From the NCBI RefSeq assembly GCF_904849725.1, contig NC_058519.1, positions 110,596,881 through 110,660,880 on the forward strand: a DNA stretch of 64,000 nucleotides, written 5' to 3'. Position 1 is the first letter of the stretch. Every line of letters begins with the position of its first letter. Source of the DNA: Hordeum vulgare subsp. vulgare. Taxonomy: Eukaryota; Streptophyta; Magnoliopsida; Poales; Poaceae. The notes beneath the pieces were generated by a model. The model was not told the DNA's origin. It worked only from the letters and a program-made list of their open reading frames with translations, and did no database searches. A program made the translations under genes and the position numbers. Positions 22,631-33,461 of this stretch are shown here, in pieces.

Positions 22631-23951
22631 ATGGATACGAGTAACCATGATGATGGATATGAGTCATGTACTGATTTTGAAGAGGAGGAGGAGGAGATGA
22701 TGTTTCTTGTATTCCCAACATTATATTGTATATCTTCTAGGAGATAAAAAATTCCAATGAACACATCCATTCTTACGGGAGCTAAGTACATCCGAGAAAT
22801 ATTGGATGGCCACCCTCAACGGTGCCTTGATATTCTTAGGATGGAATCCCACATCTTCCAAGCTCTATGCGACCATCTTAGATCTAGAAAACTTCTACGA
22901 AATTCAAAAGGAGTCAGCGTTGAAGAGCAACTAGGGATGTTTATGTACATGCTTTCCAGGAATGCGAGTTATCGTACGCTGACTGATAGATTTCAGCACA
23001 GTTCGGAAACGGTGCATAGACATATCAATGGATGCTTCAACACTATGAGTTCATTGGCGTTTGACTTTATCAAGCATGGTTCGCTAGATACTCATTGGAA
23101 AATATCAACAAATCCCCAGTTTTGGCCTTTCTTTGAGGTACACGCCATCCCTTGATATGTACTTTAGGAATTTATATCATCCCTTAGTATCACATATAGT
23201 GACCATAACTTGTTTAATGCAGAACTGCATAGGGGCAATAGAAGGGACTCATGTTCCCATGACCATAGCATCCAATGAGGCTGCTCCATACAGGAATAGA
23301 AAGGGGACCCTCTCCCAAAATGTGATGGTCGCCTATGACTTCGATCTCAACTTTGTTTATGTGTCAGCTGGTTGGGAGGGGTCTGCCTCAGATGCTGGAG
23401 TACTGAAATCTGCCATTCAATCTGGTTTTCATGTACCTCCAGGCAAGTACTATTTGGTTGACGGAGGCTACGCAAATACGCCATAGTTTCTAGCTCCGTA
23501 CCGTGGAGTCGGTTATCATCTACAAGATTTTGGTAGAAGTGGTCCTCGTCCAAAGAATCCGAAAGAACTTTTCAGTCTAAGGCATGCCCGCCTACGGAAC
23601 CATATAGAGCGCACGATTGGTGTCTAGAAAATGTGATTTCCTATTTTAAAAGTTGGCACACATTACCCAATTGATACTCAAGTCAAAATTCCTATGGCGG
23701 CAGCAGTATTTCACAACATAATCCGGAGTCATAGAGGTGATGAACAATGGCTAGATACACAACAAATGCAGATTGATCCTCTTTTATTTGTCACTCTTCC
23801 TGATGGAGATGACAAACCTCGACATGTGACTACATCCTCAAGCAATCAAAGGGACCTTGGTAATTCCATGAGAGATAAAATTGCCAACAGGATGTGGACG
23901 GACTATCAAAAAATTCTAAGAGAAAGATCGTCACGGAGATCTGTTGGCTAA
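22631..23951 (+). pseudogene. PIF/Harbinger transposase (HARBI1/ALP1-like), four in-frame stops
   Basis: One frame from the ATG at 22631 (acidic MDTSNHDDGYES start) through 23951, with a phase-0 intron 23138-23222 (GAG|GTACAC to AATGCAG|AAC). The N-terminal helical part contains TDRFQHSSETVHRHI, typical of these transposases. The DDE_Tnp_4 nuclease core shows CIGAIEGTH, SASDAGVL and RNHIERTIGV for the three catalytic positions. The first Asp of the family (DGTH) is Glu here. In-frame stops at 22745, 23484, 23625 and 23634 end translation, but there are no frameshifts in 1.2 kb, so decay is recent or slow. ALP1-like domesticated genes are the alternative, but the stops and flanking TIRs argue for a dead transposon gene. 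Confidence 0.88.
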
Positions 23952-24582
23952 TGAATTTAGTTTTTATTTCTATCAAAGTAATTTATTGTAATGATGTGGA
24001 ATTTGAGATATAATATGACATTTTAGTTATGTTATTAGGATTTTTACTTGATGTGATTTTGCATTTTCAGATTCTTACTTGATGTGATTTTGCATTTTCA
24101 GATTCTTATATTTCTTAACGTTTGAGTTATGTTGCTTGATGTTGATTTATTGCTAATCTTAGCGCAGGCTGAGCTTCTCTTTGTTCGTGTTTTGGGAGCA
24201 TCTGGGTAATGTGGTTGAGATCCTTTGCAGTATCGTATGGGTCCTGAGCATCTGGGTATGTTGTTAAAAGTGCACTATGTGTTGCTGAAATTTTGCTGTT
24301 GTTGAAAGTTTGTACTTTTGAAAGTTTTGGCTATGGCAGCCAGTTTACAAGGGTGGGAGAAAAACAACAATCCAAGCGGAGGTTGGGAAGCGGAATGCAA
24401 ATACATTCCTTGACATGTATTTTGGTTGTAGGCTAGTGTAATACAAGTGTAAAATGTTACAAGGGTAGCAAAAAAACAACGTTCCAAACGCAGCCTAAAT
24501 CTTGTATGGTTTAGTAGCACGGTCAAATTTACGTCTATTTTTATATAATAGAAAAGGTTTAAGACGTGTTGCATTTACTCTT
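23952..24582. other. 3' part of the Harbinger element and flank, non-coding
   Basis: A short direct repeat of TTACTTGATGTGATTTTGCATTTTCAGATTC type occurs at about 24050-24107. The right TIR ends at 24495. No gene seen. Confidence 0.5.
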
Positions 24583-24829
24583 AACAGCTAAGTAGTATAT
24601 GAACGCGTAGTGTGAATGTTGTTTTTCAACACATCTCACAGTCAATTAATAACCACCTAGGTTTCAGAGAATTTCAAAACACATCTTCTAAACCGTAAGG
24701 GAGGTAGTACTACTTTTATATGCACGCGTAGTATGAATGTTATTTTTTAGCTCATCTTACATTTAATTAATATCCACCTAGATTTTAGAGTATTTTCAAA
24801 CACGCCTTCTAAACCCTGACGGAGGAAGT
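24583..24829. repeat. Diverged tandem duplication, two copies of about 120-130 bp
   Basis: 24583-24711 and 24712-24829 share GCGTAGT-TGAATGTT, CAATTAATA-CCACCTAG and CTTCTAAACC blocks in the same order with about one quarter of sites changed. The ends (GGGAGGTAGTA, CGGAGGAAGTA) recall MITE termini, but no inverted partner was found. Confidence 0.75.
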
Positions 24830-25040
24830 ATATCAGGATGTATATCGTCTGTGTTTAACACTTCATACACATTTATAGTACATTCCATACTTGCTAATAC
24901 ATGGTCTACTTTATTACAGTTCCTACTAGCAAAACTAAAATTAAACTGATCAAAATTTCGCTACAGGAACACTTTCAGCTCCGCCAGTGCCGTGCAGACC
25001 ACTCATCGATCTCTCTCCTTTTTCTCTACACCTTGTTTTA

Positions 25041-25259
25041 AGGTTAGTTCTTTTGCTGGCTTCTAGAATAAGTTGGAATAAGTTACCCCCTACCCAGGCT
25101 ATTCTAAAAGCTCAATCAAATTTATTTATTTACAAGTCTACTAATTAAAATTTGACTTGTAGACTTCTAAAAAAATATTTTTGTTTGGGCTTTTAGAATA
25201 AGCTGGGTAAGGGGCAGCTTATTCTAGAAGCTCAAAAAAGCCACCAAAAGAACTGGCCC
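25041..25259. mobile_element. Tourist-like MITE (PIF/Harbinger type), 219 bp
   Basis: The arms are imperfect inverted repeats (AGTTCTTTTGCTGGCTTCTAG on the left and CTAGAAGCTCAAAAAAGCC plus ACCAAAAGAACTGG on the right), with an inner pair GCTATTCTAAAAGC/GCTTTTAGAATAAGC. Flanked by TTA at 25038-25040 and 25260-25262, the usual target of Tourist elements. Non-coding. Confidence 0.85.
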
Positions 25260-25262
25260 TTA

Positions 25263-26300
25263 GTAACATGGAGTCAATTTCAAAACGGATAATAGTGATC
25301 CCTCTAGACACGCATTTGGGCACCATTAACAATGGCCAATATTTCAGCATGAAGAGGATTAGTTAGATCCTCAAGCCTTCCTGCTCCACATGTCTGAACA
25401 GCTCCGTTATGATCTCAGATAACAGCATCCCAACCAGTATTTGTTTTAGCATGAAAGGCGCCATCAAATATCATCTTTAGCGCTCCGTGCTGAGGCGGTT
25501 TCCACGGATCTTAACATGTTTTCTTGATCTTCTTTTCCTTCATGAAAGCTGCTTGGCAATATTCATTAGTTTGCTTAATAACAGTGTAATATATATCATC
25601 ATTATTTCGCACCCCACCTTCTTCTATGATATTATTCCTTTCATTCCACCACTGCCACAAAAGTACTACACCTTGATTTCTTCTTCTTCTTCTTCTAGCT
25701 TGAGGACTCCGTTTATAAAATCAGCAACAGATTGTTAGTTCCCAACTTCTTTCTTATGTTCTCCAATCCTAGCATCTCCCATATTTGGGTCACTCTTTTA
25801 CATTTGAGAAAGAGGTGGCCACCATCTTCAAATGTGCGCTTACAGATAAGACAATCCTTCTCTGCTTCAATTCCTCATTTTCTCAAATTATTGCTCAAAG
25901 CCAAGGAATTGTGGCCTAATCTCCATATGAAGTGCTTTAAGTGATTTGGACATCCTATTCTCCATACCTTTCTCCAATTTACTTTATGTTCCGCATTCTA
26001 CCTTGACGGTCCTGCTATCCCTCTTTGGCTTCTCCTCTGTTCTTCCTCCACATAGACATGGTATGCTAATTTTACTGAAAATAAACGTTTTGCATCAGCA
26101 TGCCAAGCAGGTTCATCATTATAGTTTGTAGCAATTGGGATAGCTGAAATAGCCTTGTCATCTTCCTCCCAAAAATTTGTTTCCAACACCTCCATGTTCC
26201 ATCTTTCATCCATATTAATTAATTCAACTACTTTGTTCAAAAGACTATTACTCATAGGAATAGGATCCCTACCAGGTCTAGGTCTTAGGTTATAGCGGTA
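25263..26300 (-). pseudogene. LINE (L1-type) ORF2 C-terminal part: zf-RVT and RNase H-like domain
   Basis: On minus, from 26300: a segment with LINMDERWN and AWHADAKRLFSVKLAYHVY, then the zinc-binding reverse-transcriptase tail (NHLKHFIWRLGHNSLAL and CLICKRTFEDGGHLFLKCK, about 25955-25790), then a plant RNase H-like domain (FDGAFHAKTNTGWD and PLHAEILAIVNG, about 25470-25300). This is the usual C-terminus of plant LINE ORF2. Stops and frameshifts are present. It is cut off at 26300 by insertion of the Athila-type element D, so its 5' part should lie beyond the right edge of D, outside the window. The MITE at 25041-25259 abuts its 3' side. Confidence 0.85.
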
Positions 26301-26459
26301 TGATAACCCACAAGTATAGGGGATCACAACAGTTTTCGAGGGTAGAGTATTCAACCCAAATTTGTTGATTCGACACAAGGGGAAGCCAAAGAATATTCTC
26401 GAGTATTGGCAGTTGAGTTGTCAATTCAACCACACCTGAAAGACTTAGTATCTACAGCA

Positions 26460-26605
26460 AAGTATCAGTAGCAAAGTAGTGTGATAGCGACAGTAGCAAT
26501 GGTAACAGTAGCAGCAGTGACAACAATAGCAGTAACAGTAGCAGCAGTGAAAGCAGTAGCGACAGAGTAACAGTAGCAGCAGTGACAGCAGTAGCGGCAA
26601 AGTAA
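26460..26605. repeat. AGTAGCAGC-type trinucleotide-rich minisatellite inside the D LTR
   Basis: Imperfect repeats of CAGTAGCAGCAGTGACA and AACAGTAGCAG run across about 145 bp. The start of the same LTR at 59672-59826 is cut off before this block by the copia insertion. Confidence 0.8.
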
Positions 26606-26975
26606 CGTACCAAGGACCAGTAGGAAAAGACTTGTAGGCATTGGATCGGTGATGGATAATTATGTCAGATGATATTCATCATGCAATAATTATAACACGG
26701 AGAGATACGTAACTAGCTCCAGTTCGTCAATGTAATGTAGTCATGTATTCCGTATGTAGTCATACGTGCTTAGGGATAAGAACTTGCATGACATATATTG
26801 TCCATCCCTCCCGTGGCAACGGGGTCCTAATGGAAACTACATGATATTAAGGTTCTCCTTTTAATGGAGAACCGTAACAACGCATTAGCACTTAGTGAAT
26901 ACATGAACTCCTCATACTATGGTCATCTCCGGGAGTGGTTCCGGCTATTGTCACTCCGGGGTTGCCGGGTCATAA

Positions 26976-28745
26976 TGTTGGGAAACGTAGCATAAATTCA
27001 AAAAAAATCCTACGCATATTCAGATCTTCCTATGGAGAGACCAGCAACGAGAGAGGGGTGAGTGCATCTTCATACCTTTGAAGATCACTAAGCGGAAGTG
27101 TTGCTAGAACACGGTTGATGGAGTCGTACTCGCGGCGATTCAGATCGCGGTGTGATTCCGATCTAGTGTCGAACCACGGCACCTCCGCGTTCAACACACG
27201 TGCAGCCCGGTGACGTCTCCCGCACCTTGATCCAGCAAGGAGGGGGAGAGGTTGGGGAAGATCTCCGGCAGCACGACGGCGTGGTGTCGATGGAGACGAG
27301 GTCTCCCGGCAGGGCTTCGCCAAGCACCGTGGGAGGAGGAGGAAGGAGGGGAGCAGGGCAGCGCCGAGGGGAAGAGAAAACGGTGTGCAAAACAGCCCCA
27401 AACCCCTCTCTATTTATAGGAGGAGGGGAGGTGGGGTTCCACCCCTAGGGTTCCCACCCTAGGTGGTGCGGCAACCCCCCAGATAGGAGGTGCGGCGGCC
27501 AGGACAGGGGGAGGAGTTGGCGCACCCCTAGGTGGGCCTTAGGCCCACCAGCGCCTAGGGTTTCCCCCCCTCTCCACCTCCTGCGCCTTGGGCCCCTTTG
27601 TGGGTGGCGCACCAGCCCACTTTGGGCTGGTTGCCCACCACCTTTTGGCCCATGCCGCCTCTTGGGGCTGGTCGCCCCTCCCGGTGGACCCTCGGGACCA
27701 TTTCCGGTGGTCCCGGTGGTCCCCGTACGCTACCGGTGAAGCCCGAAACATTTCCGGTGTCCAAAACCATCCATCCTTTATATTAATCCTTACCTCTCGA
27801 CCATTCCGGAGCTCCTCGTGACGTCCGGGATCTCATCCGGGACTCCAAACAACTTTCGGTAACCCTAGATAACATTTCCCTATAACCCTAGTGTCATCGA
27901 ACCTTAAGTGTGTAGACCCTACGGGTTCGGGAAAAATGCAGACATGACCGAGACGCTCTCCGGCCAATAACCATCAGCGGGATCTGGATACCCATGGTGG
28001 CTCCCACACGTTCCACGATGATCTCATCGGATGAACCACGATGTCAAGGATTCAATCAATCCCGTATACAATTCCCTTTGTCTGTCGGTATAGAACTTGC
28101 CCGAGATTCGATCGTCGGTATACCTATACCTTGTTCAATCTCGTTACCGGTAAGTCTCTTTACTCGTTTCGTAGCACGTCATCGTGTGACTAACTCCTTA
28201 GTCACATTGAGCTCATGATGATGTTCTACCGACTGGGCCCACAGATTCCGTGACACGGAGTGACAAATCCCGATCTTGATTCGTACCAACCCAACAGATA
28301 CTTTCAGAGGTACCCGTAGTGCACCTTTATAGTCACCCAGTTACGTTGTGACGTTTGATACACCCAAAGCACTCCTACGGTATCTGGGAGTTGCACAATC
28401 TCACGGTCGAAGGAAAAGACACTTGACATTAGAAAAGCTTTAGCATACGAACAATACGATCTAGTGTTATGCTTAGGATTGGGTCTTGTCCATCACATCA
28501 TTCTCCCAATGATGTGATCCCGTTATCAATGACATCTAATGTCCATGATCAGGAAAGCATGATCATCTATTGATCAACGAGCTAGCCAACTAGAGGCTTG
28601 CCAGGGACACATTGTGATCAATTTATTCACACATGTATTACAGTTTCTGTTAATACAATTATAGCATGAACAATAGACGATTATCATGAACAAGGAAGTA
28701 TGATAATAACCATTTTATTATTGCCTCTAGGGCATATTTCCAACA
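26976..28745 (-). repeat. Solo LTR (1,770 bp) of an Angela-type copia element
   Basis: Begins TGTTGGGAAACGTAGCAT and ends GGGCATATTTCCAACA on plus, which is the reverse complement of an Angela/BARE-type LTR. Flanking 5-bp copies are CATAA (26971-26975) and CATAG (28746-28750), a target duplication with one later change. A TATA box for the minus strand (CCTATAAATA) is at 27411-27420. A hairpin ACCAGCCCA/TGGGCTGGT is at 27611-27631. No internal domain remains. Confidence 0.9.
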
Positions 28746-29506
28746 CATAGCACATAGTAGGTGACTACAACTTGCAAGATAGGATCAAGAACACACATAT
28801 ATTGATGAGAACATAATAGGTTCAAATCTGAAATCATGGAACTCGGGCCCTAGTGACAAGCATTAAGCATGGCAAAGTAGTAGCAACATCAATCTCTGAA
28901 CATAGTGGATACTAGGAATCGATCCCCATCAAAACTAACTCGATTACATGATAGATCTCATCCAACCCATCACCATCCAGCAAGCCTACGATGAGATTAC
29001 TCATGAACGGTGAAGAGCATCATGGAATTGGTGATGAAGGAAGGTGGTGATGACGATGGCGACGATCTCCCCTCTCCGAAGCCCAGAACGGACTCCAGAT
29101 CTGCCCTCCAGAGGAAGAACAGGTGGTGGCGGCGCCTCCGTATCATAAACTCTCCTCCTTGATTTTTTTGGACGAAGGGACTAAATAGAGCTGGAGTTGG
29201 AGGCGGTGGAGCTCTGAGGGCCCCACAAGCCTGCTAGGCGCGACCGGGGGGCGGCTGGTGGGCTTGTGGGCTCCTCGCTCCACCCCTCTGGTTGATTCTT
29301 GCGCCAGTATTTTTTATATATTCCACAAAAAATCCTCATAAATTTTCAGGTCATTCCGAGAACTTTTATTTTTGCGCAAAAACAACACCATGGCAATTCT
29401 GCTGAAAACAACGTTAGTTCGGGTTAGTTCCATTCAAATCATGCAAATTAGTGTCCAAAACAAGGGCAAAAGAGTTTGGAAAAGTAGATACGACAAAGAC
29501 GTATCA

Positions 29507-30449
29507 ACTCCCCCAAGCTTAAAGCCTTGCTTGTCCTCAAGCAATTTAGTTGACAAACTGAAAGAGACAAAATAAAAACTTTTACGAACTCTGTTTGATC
29601 TTGTTGTTGCAATTATGTCTAACTCATATTCAGATTTTCAGCAAGATCATAAGCAAACCACATAAGCAATGACATTTAGGTCTCATGGCAAACTCATATC
29701 AATGGCATAATCAACTAGCGAGCAATAATAATAAGTTTCAAATGTCAACACTTCAATCAAGACAATCATGAAGCAGTATGAACATATGGTATCTCGCTAG
29801 CTCTTTCTGAGACCGCAAAACATAAATGCAGAGCACCTTCAAAGACGAAGGGCTGACTGAACATTGTAATTCATGGCAAAGAAGATCCAGTCATAGTCAT
29901 GCTCAATAACAATTAAAAGCAAAGCATAAAAATGACAGAGGTGCTCTCTAATTGGTGCTTTTATAAGAAGAGGATGACTCAACAGAAACATAAATAGATA
30001 GGCTCTTCGTAGAGGGAAGCATTGATTTGCAGAGGTGCCAGAGCTCAAGCTTTGAAGACAGAGACAAATAATTTTGGGTGGCATGCTTTCATTGTCAACG
30101 CAATGACCAAGAGTTTTCACCATCTTCCATGCTACACATACTATAGGCGGTTCCCAAATAGAAAAGTAAAGTTTTGACTCCCCCACCACCGATAAATCAC
30201 ACTCCATGACTAGCCGAATCCTCGGGTGCCGTCCATACCAACAACAATCCAGGGGGAGTTTTGTTTGCAATTATCTTTTTGATTTGAGCATGGAACTGGG
30301 CATTCCAATTACCGACCCCTTTCTCGTGAATGATAGTGAATAAACACATATCGAGGATAACACACCTAGCATGGAAGATACTCATCGCCCCTTGTCACCA
30401 CATGAGCGGTTCGGGCATGCAAAACAAATTATTTCTTGAAGGTTTAGAG
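29507..30449 (-). other. 3' UTR of element D (first part) with polypurine tract
   Basis: The polypurine tract is at 29507-29520 (AAGCTTGGGGGAGT on minus), directly inside the 3' LTR. The rest is non-coding and resembles the 3' UTR of Athila-type wheat elements. It stops in TTGAAGGTTTAGAGA at about 30450, where element A begins, and appears to resume at 40141 (AACGGCAGGTAGATACC) with a loss of perhaps 25 bp, judged from memory of related elements. Confidence 0.7.
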
Positions 30450-31509
30450 AGTCTAACCATAGCATTAAACTAGTGGATCCAAATCAGCCCCTTACGAAGC
30501 AACGCATAAACTAGGGTTTAAGCTTCTGTCACTCTAGCAACCCATCATCTACTTACTACTTCTCAATGCCTTCCTCTAGGCCCAAATAATGGTGAAGTGT
30601 TATGTAGTCGACGTTCACATAACACCACTAGAGGAAAAACACCATACAACATATCAAATTACCGAAGGAATACCAAATTCACATGACTATTATTAGCATG
30701 ACTTATCCCATGTCCTCAGGAACAAAAGTAACTACTCACAAAGCATAATCATATTCATGATCAGAGAGGTAATGAGTAGCATCAAGGATCTGAACATAAA
30801 CTCCTCCACCAAATAATCCAACTAGCATCAACTACAAAGAGTAATCAACACTACTAGCAACCTTACAAGTACCAATCGGATTCACGAGACGGAGATTGGT
30901 TACAAGTGATGAACTAGGGTTTGGAGATGAGATGGTGTTGATGAAGATGTTGATGGTGACGAGTCCCCTCCGATGAGAGGAGTGTTGGTGATGACGATGG
31001 CGACGATTTCCCCCTCCGGGAGGGAAGTTTCCCCGACAGGATCGTCCTGCCGGAGCTCTAGATTGGTTCTGCTCAAGTTCCGCCTCGTGGCGGCGAGACC
31101 ACGAAAAAGCTCCTCCTTGATTTTTTTTCCTGGATGAAACCCTCCATATAGAAAAAGAGGGGGGCCAGTGGGCTGCCAACAAGCCCCCATGGCGCGGCCT
31201 GGGGGGGTGGCCGCGCCGTGCAGGCTTGTGGGCACCCGTGGTGCCCCTCTGGCACTTCTTCGGCCCAGTATTTTTGATAAATTGGAAAAAAATCCCCGTT
31301 GATTTTCACGGCGTTTGGAGTTGCGTAGAATAGGTATCTCAACTTTGCTCCACTTTCAGGCCAGAATTCCAGTTGCCGGTATTCTCCCTCTTCATGTAAA
31401 CCTTGCAAAATAAGAGAGAAAAGGCATAAGAATAGTACCGTTAAGTGAAATAACAGCCAAAGAAGCGATAAATATCAACATGAAAACATGATGTAAAATG
31501 GACATATCA
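30450..31509 (-). repeat. 3' LTR of element A, truncated
   Basis: Collinear with 39079-40140 of the 5' LTR, ending ATATCA at 31509 next to the polypurine tract. The first about 454 bp of the LTR (equivalent to 38625-39078) are absent, and the junction lies at GAGAGTCTAACC (30447-30458). It contains the hairpin arms CCAACAAGCC (31176-31185) with GGCTTGTGGG (31223-31232), and inside them GGCGCGGCC (31191-31199) with GGCCGCGCC (31209-31217). Confidence 0.9.
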
Positions 31510-33044
31510 ACTCCCCCAAGCTTAGACCTCGCTTCTCCTCAAGCGAAAGCCGAGCTCAATAAATATGTCCACATGTTTAGGGAGAGAGGTGTCGACAAAA
31601 CAAGATACAAACATGCATGCATCATGATCTAGCTCAGAACAACAATACCAACATATAATCTCTCATGCTAAAGTGATAATTCCTTCACAAAGTAAAGCAT
31701 GGATGAAGAACCTTACTGAGAAGTAACAACCGATAGCCTTTAGTCATTGAAGCAATTGCAATTTATCACAACATCAGGAAGAGTCAAATACGAGCTTGTA
31801 AAGCAAATCCACATACTCAATCATTCTTTCGTTCTCTACAATTGCTACAACTCACGTGGTACTCATGAGATCAAAGTTTTAGCTTGACACAGAGAAAGAT
31901 AGGGGCTTATAGTTTTGCCTCCCAACTGTTTACCTCAAGGGTAATGTCAACAATAATAATTCATGAATGCCTACCTCCAAGTTGACATATGAATATAGAT
32001 CTTTCCCAAGCATATGACGTTAGCCAAGATAAAGGCGAAATAATGAATTGGTGAAGATCACCATGACTCTTTCAGGGACAAAAAGTAAAGGTACAAGATA
32101 GGACCTTCGTAGAGGGAAGCAGAGGTTGTCATGCGCTTTTGAGGTTTGGATGCATGTCCTCTTAGTGCGGAGGAATGTCACTTTATATTGCCTCCTGTGA
32201 TAAAGAACTTTATTATGCAGTCTGTCGCTTTTATGTCTTCCTCATCACAGGTTCGTACAAAGCTTATTTTCCACACACTAATAGAACATACATATTAGAG
32301 AGCAATTTTTATTGCTTGCACCGATGACAACTTACTTGAGGGATCTTATTCAATCCATAGGTAGGTATGGTGGACACTCATGGCAAACTGGTTTGATGGT
32401 TCATGGATGCACAAGTAGTATCTCTACTTAGTGCGGGAGGTTTTGGCTAATATGAGGTGGAAGCAATCGTCACATGCTAAGGGATCTCTAATCATATAAC
32501 ATTGTTTGGAGCCAAGCAAACACAATTCATTACGTTGTCTTCCTTGTCCAACATCTCCTTCTAGGCATGTAATAGTTTAGTGAGTGTTCACAATCATAGA
32601 TGGTGTCAGAGATGATATATTTACATGTGAACCTCTCCTTCTTTATCACTTCCTATTAATTGCAACAATGACCAAGGTATACGTTTGTATACCCTCAACA
32701 AGTTTCAATTATCATCCTTTTTATATGTGAAGCCATCACTTCCCATAAGATCATTACATGATCTTTCATGCTTTTGTTCTATTCTCACTCTTTTGATCAT
32801 GGCAAGAGGCAAAGCTCTTCAACTAAGACACTCTTTATTATAAGGATCACGAGCAAGAATACAATGGGGGTGACACAAAGCAAAACTCAAAACTAAAACA
32901 CTAAGACTTTTAAACTACTAGAGAAAAAGAAAACTGAAAAGGAAAACTAAAACAAAGGTAAAGGCAAAAGATGTGATGGTGATACGATACCGGGGCAACT
33001 CCCCCAAGCTTGGCAAAAGCCAAGGGGATTTCCCATACCAATGC
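31510..33044 (-). other. 3' UTR of element A with polypurine tract
   Basis: The polypurine tract AAGCTTGGGGGAGT (minus) is at 31510-31523. The rest has no supported coding frame. A second CTTGGGGGAGT-like stretch occurs at about 32999-33011, just downstream of the accessory ORF on minus, and could act as a second plus-strand primer (inference). Confidence 0.65.
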
Positions 33045-33461
33045 TCAGTTGTCTTCCTTTGGTGGTGAAGGTGGTGGAGTTGTTGAAGAGGTCTTGAGCT
33101 TGTTTAATTTCCACTTGAGCATAAAATTCTGCTCCCTTAGATCATCATTTTCCTCTTCAAGCTTCAACACCCTTTGGCATAATTCCCGCTTACTCTCCTG
33201 CAAGAAACGAGAAGGGATAAACAAGGTCTTAGGCTTCTTCCTTGGGCCAAGGAGGCTCGACTTCTTGAACTCCACATGAGTGTGTCCAGGTTGAGGTAGA
33301 GGAGCCTCCTCTTCATCGGAACTTGTTTGTTCCTTCCCCTTGGGATCATAGTCTTCTTCCTCATCAGTGGTCCAGCCATATGGATCAAAGTCCCCATAGA
33401 CCTTGGGGTTAGCAAGGTAATCAGCCACATAGCTCTCCCCCTCTGAATCCTGAGAAGACAT
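33045..33461 (-). CDS. Accessory ORF of element A, 138 aa with C-terminal coiled coil
   Basis: Intact frame from the ATG at 33461, in the sense direction of element A between integrase and 3' UTR. The N-terminal half is acidic and Ser/Tyr-rich (SSQDSEGESYVADYL, then TDEEEDYDP). The part from about residue 85 is a Leu/Glu/Lys helix with heptad-like spacing (CQRVLKLEEENDDLREQN), predicted to form a coiled coil, and it ends in a Pro-rich tail. Its position is where Athila-type elements carry an env-like or extra ORF. No transmembrane segment or signal peptide is visible, so an envelope role is not supported. It may be a decayed or replaced third ORF. Function unknown. Confidence 0.6.
   Translation of the reverse strand: MSSQDSEGESYVADYLANPKVYGDFDPYGWTTDEEEDYDPKGKEQTSSDEEEAPLPQPGHTHVEFKKSSLLGPRKKPKTLFIPSRFLQESKRELCQRVLKLEEENDDLREQNFMLKWKLNKLKTSSTTPPPSPPKEDN

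Larger units (their letters stand above)
19906..24495 (+). mobile_element. PIF/Harbinger-type DNA transposon, inactive
   Basis: Carries a PIF/Harbinger transposase pseudogene (22631-23951). The right end reads, inward on minus, GGCTGCGTTTGGAACG with a following TTTTACACTTGTATTAC. The left end reads GGGTCTGCTTGGTTGGTCG at 19906, and a second, similar TIR-like copy (GGGCTGCTTGGTTGTTCG) lies at 21228. TAA is present at 19903-19905 and at 24496-24498, as expected for the TWA target site of this superfamily. The left boundary is therefore probably 19906, with 21228 an internal duplicate, but a 21228 boundary cannot be excluded. The left end is 118 bp upstream of the PRP4-like start codon. Confidence 0.7.
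26301..29506 (-). repeat. 3' LTR of element D, interrupted by an Angela-type solo LTR
   Basis: On plus it reads TGATAACCCACAAGTATAGG at 26301 and ends GACGTATCA at 29506, so on minus it is TGATACGTC...GTTATCA. Without the insert (26976-28750) it is about 1.43 kb. A GC hairpin with arms CCCACAAGCC (29222-29231) and GGCTTGTGGG (29261-29270) lies inside. The polypurine tract adjoins at 29507. Confidence 0.9.

Noticed and set aside
21228..24495. Harbinger element bounded at 21228
   Set aside because: The flanks there are ATG and TAA, which do not match; the 19906 boundary gives TAA on both sides. Not fully excluded.
26460..26610. CRISPR-like array
   Set aside because: The repeats are imperfect trinucleotide-rich minisatellite units inside a plant LTR, without uniform spacers.
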